Positions 8,195 to 14,237 of a stretch of DNA of 14,237 nucleotides are shown here, one piece after another. The DNA lies in assembly GCA_027577415.1 (NCBI GenBank), contig JANBQS010000632.1:1-14237 (forward strand), in the 5' to 3' direction. The notes under the pieces are model-generated. The model saw only the letters and a list, made by a program, of their open reading frames with translations. It did no database searches and was not told the origin of the DNA. This stretch comes from Coemansia sp. RSA 922. Lineage: Eukaryota; Kickxellomycota; Kickxellomycetes; Kickxellales; Kickxellaceae. The position numbers and the translations under genes are program-made. Every line of letters starts with the position of its first letter. Within the stretch, counting starts at the first letter, position 1.

Positions 8195-8995
8195 TCAACA
8201 GTTGTGCAATCTGCGATACGCCGCCAGGTCGCTGATTGTCACTAGCTTCAGACCGTGCTCTCTGGCAAACGCAATGCAGTCGTTCCGTCTCTTCATGGTG
8301 CCGTCGTCGTTGACCAGCTCACACAGCGCGCCCGCTGGGTTCAGCCCTGCCAGCCGCGTAAGATCAATCGCTGCCTCTGTGTGTCCGCCGCGCTCCAGCA
8401 CTCCGCTCTTCCGTGCGCGCAGTGGCAATACATGTCCCGGCCGCCGCAGCGAACTAGGGCTCTTGACGCTATAGTCGCCCAGGATACAGATGGTCTTTGC
8501 CCGGTCCGCCGCCGAGATCCCTGTCGTCACGCCCTCGGCTGCATCGACAGAGACAGTGTACTGCGTACGCAGAGGGTCGGTGTTTTCCTTGACCATCAAT
8601 GGCAGGTCTAGCTCGTCCAGCCGATCAGGATGCATTCCCACGCAAATGTACCCGCTGCTGTACCGGATAGTGAATGCGAGCAGCTCTGGCGTGGCCTTTT
8701 CCGCGGCAAATATCAGATCGCCTTCGTTCTCCCGATCCTCGTTGTCCATGACCACGACCGCTTTGCCATCGCCTACGACAAGGTAGAAAAGATAAGGGTG
8801 TACTTAGCATGTGATAGTTATGTGAGCTGATTGGAATAGCCCCTTTATGCACTTACGGATAGCCTCAAGCGCCGATTCGATCGTATCAAAGTCTCTGGCG
8901 CTAGTTATGCCATTAGCTCCAGCTCCGACAGAGGGAGTGTTAGAAGAGGTGCTGGGAGTTCCACTGCTTCGGCCAATCTGTGCGGGTGGAGACAT
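8195..8995 (-). CDS. RIB3: 3,4-dihydroxy-2-butanone 4-phosphate synthase (riboflavin biosynthesis), two exons
   Basis: This enzyme converts D-ribulose 5-phosphate to 3,4-dihydroxy-2-butanone 4-phosphate plus formate, supplying the four-carbon unit of riboflavin; it needs Mg2+. The model joins exon 1 (8857-8995) to exon 2 (8195-8772) and gives 238 residues. The junction reads AIR-DGKAVVVMDNEDRENEGD, the expected family text. Visible motifs are the metal and substrate loop DNEDRENEGD (56-65), SSGYICVGM (85-93), the GISAADRAKT segment (131-140), RRPGHVLPLRA (156-166), metal-binding His177 in GGHTEA, and ELVNDDGTM (198-206). The bifunctional bacterial/plant form has a GTP cyclohydrolase II domain; here the protein is monofunctional, as in fungi. 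The first 35 or so residues are a Ser/Gly/Pro-rich extension absent from yeast Rib3 (208 residues). The start ATG has A at -3. The gene is divergent from TAL1. Confidence 0.96.
8773..8856 (-). other. Spliceosomal intron in RIB3 (84 nt)
   Basis: The donor is GTAAGT directly after 8857 and the acceptor is CGTAG ending at 8773, preceded by a pyrimidine-rich tract. A branch-like TGCTAAG has its A near 8804. Splicing is phase 1 and fuses ATC-C to GC-GAT, restoring the conserved reading frame. Unspliced, the frame hits a stop inside the intron. Confidence 0.95.
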
Positions 8996-9451
8996 GGTAT
9001 TCAGATACGTGGAGGTAACTTGATTGGTTATTTGAGGTTGGGGGAAATACAGTAGAGCTAGAAGGTGACAGGCGTTTAAAAAGTTGAAAAGTGATAAGGG
9101 GAAGAGAGAGGACTGCGCGGGGAGCTCTCCTTGGCTTATAAGCGATTGTGTAGCCCGTGGCGAGCTGAGCAATTCACGCAAAACCTCTACACGCTTGGCC
9201 GTATTAATAATCTGATCACAGAGCCTAGCCTGGAGATGACTAAAGCCTCCACTATTTGTGATCATTCCAGCTGGGCTCAGCAAATCAAATCATCTCTTGT
9301 CTGTTTCCGCGCCCCCACCTGTCATCATCATCCTGTCAAAGCTTTATAAACTGACACGAGTACACAGACCCCATCTCTCCTTCTCTAACCTCTTTCATCT
9401 TGCTTATCCTCTATCTTTTTCTCTTAAAGTAACTACTGATTATATTATACA
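8996..9451. promoter_or_regulatory. Divergent promoter of RIB3 and TAL1
   Basis: This 456-bp region drives RIB3 leftward and TAL1 rightward. For TAL1 there is TATAAA at 9345-9350, followed by a pyrimidine-rich leader with no ATG before 9452. For RIB3 a CTTATAAG at 9135-9142 is the best TATA candidate, and its leader also contains no upstream ATG. An AACCAATCA (CCAAT box on the minus strand, core 9023-9027) lies only 28 bp from the RIB3 start and so probably within its transcript. Confidence 0.7.
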
Positions 9452-10420
9452 ATGGCCACCATTCTCGACCAGCTCAAGCAGTACACCACCGTCGTCGCCG
9501 ACACGGGCGACTTTGAGTCCATCGCTCAGTACAAGCCAACCGACGCCACTACCAACCCCTCGCTGATCCTGGCTGCTGCTGGCAAGGCCCAGTACGCTCA
9601 CCTCATCGACGAAGCTATCGAGTGGGCCAAGACTAATGCCACCACCGTTGATGACCAGGTCGAGAAGGCCTTTGACAAGCTGCTAGTCAACTTTGGCTCC
9701 AAGATCCTGGAAATCGTACCCGGCCGCGTATCGACCGAGGTTGACGCCCGCTTCTCGTTCGACAAGGAGGCCAACGTCCGCAAGGCACGCGAGCTTATCG
9801 ACCTGTACAGCTCGGTGGGCATCAAGAAGGAGCGCGTCTTGATCAAGATTGCCTCGACCTGGGAGGGTATCCAGGCCGCCCGCGAGCTAGAGGCCGAGTA
9901 CGGCATCCACTGCAACCTGACTCTCCTGTTCTCGTTTGCTCAGGCCGTTGCCGCTGCGGAGGCTGGCGTTACGCTAATCTCGCCGTTTGTCGGCCGTATC
10001 CTCGACTGGTACAAGGCTGACACTGGCAAGAACTACGCCTCGCACGAGGACCCCGGTGTGTTGAGCGTCAGCGCCATCTACAACTACTACAAGCAGCATG
10101 GCTACAACACCATTGTCATGGGTGCATCGTTCCGCAACACAGGCGAGATCAAGGAGCTGGCTGGCTGCGACTATTTGACCATCTCGCCCCAGCTGCTCGG
10201 CGAGCTCCAAAGCGAGGAGGCTGATCTGCCCCGCCGTCTGTCGCCCGAGGCTGCCAGCGCTGCTGATGCTCTTGAGAAGGTTACCTTTGACGAGGCAAAC
10301 TTCCGCTGGGCTCTCAACGAGGACCAGATGGCCACTGAGAAGCTCAGCGACGGTATCCGCAAGTTCAACGCCGACGCCGTCAAGCTGCGCAAGATCCTTC
10401 GCGAGAAGCTGTCTGCCTAA
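9452..10420 (+). CDS. TAL1: Transaldolase
   Basis: Transaldolase moves a dihydroxyacetone unit between sedoheptulose 7-phosphate and glyceraldehyde 3-phosphate in the non-oxidative pentose phosphate pathway, in the cytosol. The 322-residue intronless protein has the usual subfamily-1 length. Active-site residues sit where E. coli TalB has them: Asp17 (VVADTGD), Asn35 (TTNPSL), Glu96 (VSTEVDAR) and the Schiff-base Lys132 ([11 protein letters not shown]). The second signature [11 protein letters not shown] starts at 155, and the phosphate-binding [10 protein letters not shown] lies at 177-186. Codons are heavily C/G-ending, as expected of a strongly expressed gene. The start has A at -3 and a G at +4. 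The next gene on this strand, GND1, also belongs to the pentose phosphate pathway. Confidence 0.98.
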   Translation: MATILDQLKQYTTVVADTGDFESIAQYKPTDATTNPSLILAAAGKAQYAHLIDEAIEWAKTNATTVDDQVEKAFDKLLVNFGSKILEIVPGRVSTEVDARFSFDKEANVRKARELIDLYSSVGIKKERVLIKIASTWEGIQAARELEAEYGIHCNLTLLFSFAQAVAAAEAGVTLISPFVGRILDWYKADTGKNYASHEDPGVLSVSAIYNYYKQHGYNTIVMGASFRNTGEIKELAGCDYLTISPQLLGELQSEEADLPRRLSPEAASAADALEKVTFDEANFRWALNEDQMATEKLSDGIRKFNADAVKLRKILREKLSA

Positions 10421-11150
10421 GCGGCTTGTTTACGCATTCTTTATTTTTTTTCTACTTCTTTTTTAGTCAACACGATCTGTTGTTGCCAACAGCAATACGT
10501 GAGTCAGCAGCATGTATCCAGGCATATCCGATATCCCAGTATACGGATGCAGGTCTGCTTGCCTCCCAGCACCTGTGTGGGAATTACCCACGCTCGTACT
10601 CTTGGGCTATCATCGCCTGAACCAACACATTTGTCATAAGCTCCGAGCAATACTCGGTCCGTATGAGCTGACAGAGTACTAGCAGTGTCTACAGGGCTTT
10701 GGTCCGTGTGGTTGCTATTGGCTGACAATCCTCCGTTGGGGTCGTCGTCACCTGTCGGAGACTTTTGGCGGATGCATCGTGTTCTGTAAGCCCTACACTA
10801 GTGCGATGATAAGCGAGATTGCGGATCGGGGGGAAGCTTGTCTCTCCCACAGCACGCGGATTAGGGATGTGCTTGGAGTGATTACTAAAAGTAGCCGTTA
10901 TCTGACACACGCCTGGCTGTGGCGGAGAGAGAGCCTAGGCTGCTGACAACTGCTACTTGAGCTCACAAGCAAATCCTCCCTCTGCGCGCCCTTCTCTTCT
11001 TCGTTTACTATCTTTCCAGCTGCTTAAATATACGTTATTACTACCTGTCTTTGACCGTGTTGTCTTTCGAGTCATTACACAACTACAGCCTTACGTGCCT
11101 CTCTTTCTTTGCTCGCACCCTTACCACTGCTTGACGTACAACATATAGCC
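10421..11150 (+). promoter_or_regulatory. TAL1 3' flank and GND1 promoter/leader
   Basis: The region opens with T-rich 3' sequence after the TAL1 stop (10438-10466). No gene is recognisable in the rest. A CCAAT box in reverse orientation, ATTGGCTG, is at 10717-10724. A TATA-like TTAAATATA at 11024-11032 lies about 120 bp before the GND1 start, and the intervening leader is pyrimidine-rich with no upstream ATG. A short CCGAG/CTCGG inverted repeat at 10643-10657 is too small to interpret. Confidence 0.5.
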
Positions 11151-12833
11151 ATGTCGTCCTCCGCCGTCGCTGACTTTGGCCTTATCGGCCTTGCCGTCAT
11201 GGTATGTTAATGCAATGAATACACACTGCCCCCGTTATGTGCCAACAACTGGCATTTCTTCCTTGAGCATGCTAAGGTGCACAGACCTAGATATTAGGAT
11301 ATACAAGCGATGCATCTTGGCTCTCCATGTTTGACTTCTGGGTCTCCAAAGATGATAATGAAGTTGCTAAACTGACTATGTATGCTCCCTTATCCAACTC
11401 GCTGTTTACTACAAAGCATATAGGGCCAGAACTTGATCTTGAACATCAACGACCATGGATTCAAGGTGTGTGCCTTCAACCGCACTGTCTCCAAGGTCGA
11501 CCACTTTCTCGCAAACGAAGCCAAGGGCACCGAGGTTATTGGCGCTCACTCGATTGAGGAATTTGTTGCCAAGCTGAAGCGTCCTCGCAAAATCATGTTG
11601 CTCGTCAAGGCCGGTGCTGCCGTCGACCAGTTTATCGACATGCTGCTGCCTCATCTCGAGGAGGGTGACATTATCATTGATGGTGGTAACTCACACTATC
11701 CTGACACTCAGCGCCGCTACGAGGACCTGACGAGCAAGAAGATCCTATTCGTCGGTTGCGGCGTGTCTGGTGGCGAGGAGGGTGCCCGCTACGGTCCCAG
11801 CCTTATGCCCGGCGGTAACCACGAGGCATGGCCTCATCTCAAGCCGATCTTCCAAGCAATTGCTGCCAAGGCTCCCGATGGCGCCGCCTGCTGCGACTGG
11901 GTCGGCGAGGGCGGAGCTGGCCACTTTGTCAAGATGGTTCACAACGGCATTGAGTACGGAGATATGCAGCTGATTTCGGAGGTTTACCACATCTTCCGCG
12001 ACGGCCTGGGATTCTCTGACGACGAGCAGGGCGATATATTCGCAAAGTGGAACAAGGGCGTCCTTGACTCCTTCTTGATTGAGATTTCCACGGATATCCT
12101 GCGCTTCAAGGATGCCGATGGCCAGCCCCTGCTTGAGAAGATCCGTGACGCCGCCGGACAAAAGGGAACCGGCAAGTGGACTGCCATTGCTGCCCTCGAC
12201 TATGGCATGCCCGTGACTCTTATTGGCGAGGCTGTGTTTTCTCGCTGTCTCTCATCGATCAAGGACGAGCGTGTCCGTGCGTCAAAGATCCTCTCTGGAC
12301 CCAACAACCACGAGTACACTGGCGACAAGGCCCAGCTGGTCAAGGATCTCGAGCAGGCAATGTACGCGTCCAAGATCATTTCGTACGCTCAGGGCTTTAT
12401 GCTGATGCGTGAGGTCTCGCACACGTTCAACTGGAACCTCAACTACGGCTCCATCGCCTTGATGTGGCGCGGCGGTTGCATCATCCGTTCGGCCTTCTTG
12501 GGCGATATCAAGAACGCATTTGACAATGACAAGGCCCTAGAGAACCTGCTCTTTGCCCCGTTCTTCCAGCAGGCTACCACCGTTGCGCAGTCGGGCTGGC
12601 GTAATGCCATTAGCACTGCCACTCTGATCGGCATTCCTGTCCCGGCCTTGAGCACTGCTCTGTCCTTCTACGATGGCTACCGCACGGCTCGTCTGCCCGC
12701 GAACATGCTCCAGGCCCAGCGCGACTACTTTGGCGCTCACACCTACGAGCTCGAGGACAAGCCTGGTAGCTTTGTCCACACCAACTGGACTGGCCGCGGT
12801 GGCAACGTCCATGCGTCCAACTATGACGCCTAA
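11151..12833 (+). CDS. GND1: 6-phosphogluconate dehydrogenase, decarboxylating (two exons)
   Basis: This enzyme oxidatively decarboxylates 6-phosphogluconate to ribulose 5-phosphate, CO2 and NADPH, the last oxidative step of the pentose phosphate pathway. The model joins exon 1 (11151-11201, 17 codons) to exon 2 (11424-12833), giving 486 residues, the normal length. The junction recreates the dinucleotide-binding text GLIGLAVMGQN (10-20). Other visible elements are NRT at 36-38 (NADP+ phosphate contact), VSGGEEGARYGPSLMPGG (131-148), catalytic Lys187 with HNGIEYGDM (190-198), the family signature DAAGQKGTGKW (259-269), and the C-terminal substrate residues Arg450 and His456 (RDYFGAH). Codons are biased to C/G endings, like TAL1. 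The 3' end faces ERG25 across 115 bp. Confidence 0.98.
11202..11423 (+). other. Spliceosomal intron in GND1 (222 nt)
   Basis: The donor is GTATGT immediately after ATG codon 17, and the acceptor is ATATAG ending at 11423. Branch candidates are CTGAC at 11372-11376 and a TACTAC-like string near 11407-11412. The intron is phase 0. If retained, translation stops three codons into it (GTA TGT TAA). Confidence 0.95.
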
Positions 12834-12948
12834 ATAGCAGCCGTCATTAACCTCTCATTTTTTTCTCAACGCCTGTTGCTCATTAGAGCTCAGTGTCTTT
12901 TTTCCCCTATACATATATATTGGTTATATTCTGGTAATGCCCAATTGT
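12834..12948. terminator. Convergent 3' region between GND1 and ERG25
   Basis: Both genes end into this 115-bp stretch. It contains T-rich runs (12859-12865 and 12898-12903) and a TA-rich string, tatacatatata, near 12908-12919, of the sort that guides 3'-end formation in compact fungal genomes. No canonical AATAAA is seen on either strand. The two mature 3' UTRs may overlap. Confidence 0.4.
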
Positions 12949-13860
12949 TTACTCGGCCTTTGCCTTTGCTGTGCGCCGCGCCTCGTAATCCTGGTAGCGC
13001 CGGTCAGTGCCAAAGATGCTGTCCCACCAACGGAATGTCGATGCAAAATTGTCAACAAACGCCATGTGGTGGTAGTCGTGGTGCGAGGCACCGGCCCAAA
13101 AGGGCAGCCAGTGACTAGCTGACCATGGAAAGTCATAGCCGCAATGCGCCTCAACGGTTTGCCACAGCCGCGCAGCGATCCACACTAGCATCGTAGTGAT
13201 GTGCACTTGTTCGATGAAATAGTTGAACAACAGTGGACCGGCGATCGTGCCCTGGCCCAGGACCGCGGTCTCGATTGGATGTGCATACTCGGCGGCGATG
13301 CCAAATGGCGCGGTGTGCTCGTGGTGCACTTTGTGAATGCGCTTATACAAAAAGCCGTAGTGGAACATGCGGTGCGCCCAGTAGTGGTAAAAGTCCTCAA
13401 TGACAAAGAACACGCATACTTGAAATGCCACTCGGACCCAGGAGGGAAACGGTGCGCCACAGTCAAACCCTGCCATCTTTGCTGCGGGAAGAAAGAACAT
13501 CATCATTGGCAATTGCACAAATATTTGGCTGACGAGCAGGCTGTTGACGCACTTCCACCACTGCGCATTGCTGATCTGGCGGTCGGGCTGGAGCTTGTAT
13601 TTGTGCATGGCGGGGATGTAGTCGCAGATCAGATACGGGAGATATCGCCCGTAGTAGACGCCCTGGTGGAGCGCAAAGGAGACAATGCCGAATATCAGGG
13701 CCTCGTTGCGCCCTTCAAACAGAGAAAACCAGCTGCGCTCGGCCAAAGTCGGCGTATAGCCTTGAAGCATGCTTCGTTGTATGTCGCCAGTAGTCCTCAG
13801 TTCAGACACGAACTGGTCTAGTAGTGCGGCTGCAGATGCTGTGATGGTAGCCTTGGACAT
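12949..13860 (-). CDS. ERG25: C-4 methylsterol monooxygenase
   Basis: This di-iron ER membrane enzyme oxidises the C-4 methyl groups of 4,4-dimethylzymosterol-type intermediates in ergosterol synthesis. The 303-residue protein has the histidine boxes of the fatty acid hydroxylase superfamily: HRMFH (163-167), HKVHH (176-180) and HDYHH (261-265). ERG25-specific text follows and surrounds them: PFGIAAEYAHPIE (185-197), EAHCGYDFPW (237-246) and LPFWAGASHHDYHH (252-265). Hydrophobic segments near 54-80, 104-126, 140-155 and 205-232 fit the multi-pass fold. The C-terminus KAKAE matches the KxKxx ER-retrieval pattern. There are no introns. The start context is weak (C at -3), but there is no earlier in-frame ATG. 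C-5 desaturases and plant-type hydroxylases share the His boxes but not the surrounding text. Confidence 0.94.
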   Translation of the reverse strand: MSKATITASAAALLDQFVSELRTTGDIQRSMLQGYTPTLAERSWFSLFEGRNEALIFGIVSFALHQGVYYGRYLPYLICDYIPAMHKYKLQPDRQISNAQWWKCVNSLLVSQIFVQLPMMMFFLPAAKMAGFDCGAPFPSWVRVAFQVCVFFVIEDFYHYWAHRMFHYGFLYKRIHKVHHEHTAPFGIAAEYAHPIETAVLGQGTIAGPLLFNYFIEQVHITTMLVWIAARLWQTVEAHCGYDFPWSASHWLPFWAGASHHDYHHMAFVDNFASTFRWWDSIFGTDRRYQDYEARRTAKAKAE

Positions 13861-14237
13861 AGGAGAATGAATAGAGTAGATGAATATTACAGGGGTTTTT
13901 TAAAAATAAGTTGTGCGCATTTTGCTAGAACCCGCACAGCAAGACAGGCTGGCGGCAAGGTCGCTATTTATGTGCCAAGCGGCGTCAGTACTGCTTAGAG
14001 AGGTTGTGGTGGGATGTTGTGCATTCGCAGTGCCTGACTCCAAAGCTCCGTGTCGCGCAGTCTCCGGAAAATCCGGCCAAGCTAGAAAAATGCTAGCCAA
14101 GCACAACAAAGCCATTCAAGTCAGATCTTTAGGTGTGAGGCATGTCACGCCATGTTTCAAAGTAGCTGTTTAATGTCGATTATTCGTGGCTGGTAGCTAG
14201 AACCGGATTTAGCTCTGCATGTACATGTTCTGGATGT
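13861..14237 (-). promoter_or_regulatory. ERG25 upstream region
   Basis: A minus-strand TATA-like ATAAATAG at 13964-13971 lies about 104 bp before the ERG25 start. The hexamer GCCAAG, matching the PacC/Rim101 core GCCARG, occurs three times at 13974-13979, 14076-14081 and 14096-14101. No coding region is recognisable up to the window end. Confidence 0.5.

Noticed and set aside
8804..9283. Continuous 159-codon minus-strand frame read as a separate gene upstream of RIB3
   Set aside because: Its conserved part is RIB3 exon 1 (from 8995). The frame upstream is promoter and leader, and downstream of 8857 it is intron.
10643..10657. CCGAG-CAATA-CTCGG hairpin in the TAL1-GND1 gap
   Set aside because: A 5-bp stem is too short to call a structure, and the outer pairing is broken.
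13201..13821. Plus-strand 206-codon open frame within ERG25
   Set aside because: Antisense to the conserved histidine-box region; a reading-frame shadow.

Overview
This looks like a gene-dense nuclear segment from a fungus, probably an early-diverging lineage; the lineage guess is inference. Supporting signs seen in the sequence are GT-AG introns (84 and 222 nt), TATA and CCAAT promoter elements, Kozak-like start contexts, monocistronic genes, and fungal housekeeping proteins (C-4 methylsterol oxidase, DHBP synthase, Nup133). Nothing suggests bacterial, viral or mobile DNA. I found no tRNA, rRNA, transposon, CRISPR or long repeat.

Layout, left to right. Positions 1-579 hold the likely promoter of a leftward gene lying outside the window (minus-strand TATA plus three CCAAT boxes) and the 3' flank of an aldehyde dehydrogenase. 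Four minus-strand genes follow. They are an ALDH8-like aldehyde dehydrogenase (580-2148), the intronless nucleoporin NUP133 (2859-6803), a class I histone deacetylase closest to HDAC8 (6914-8047), and RIB3 (8195-8995, two exons). A 456-bp divergent promoter separates RIB3 from transaldolase TAL1 (+, 9452-10420). 6-phosphogluconate dehydrogenase GND1 (+, 11151-12833, two exons) is next. It converges on ERG25, C-4 methylsterol monooxygenase (-, 12949-13860). The right end is ERG25 upstream DNA.

How the genes relate: GND1 makes ribulose 5-phosphate, RIB3 consumes it for riboflavin synthesis, and TAL1 recycles pentose-phosphate carbon. Three consecutive genes therefore meet at one metabolite pool, which is the most interesting contextual feature. 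The other genes (ALDH, nuclear pore, deacetylase, sterol synthesis) show no clear functional link to each other. I see no convincing undescribed multi-gene system. The most useful new points are the gene neighbourhood, two spliced gene models with exact junctions, an SQ-cluster and an ALPS-like membrane-sensing motif in Nup133, and several promoter motif clusters.
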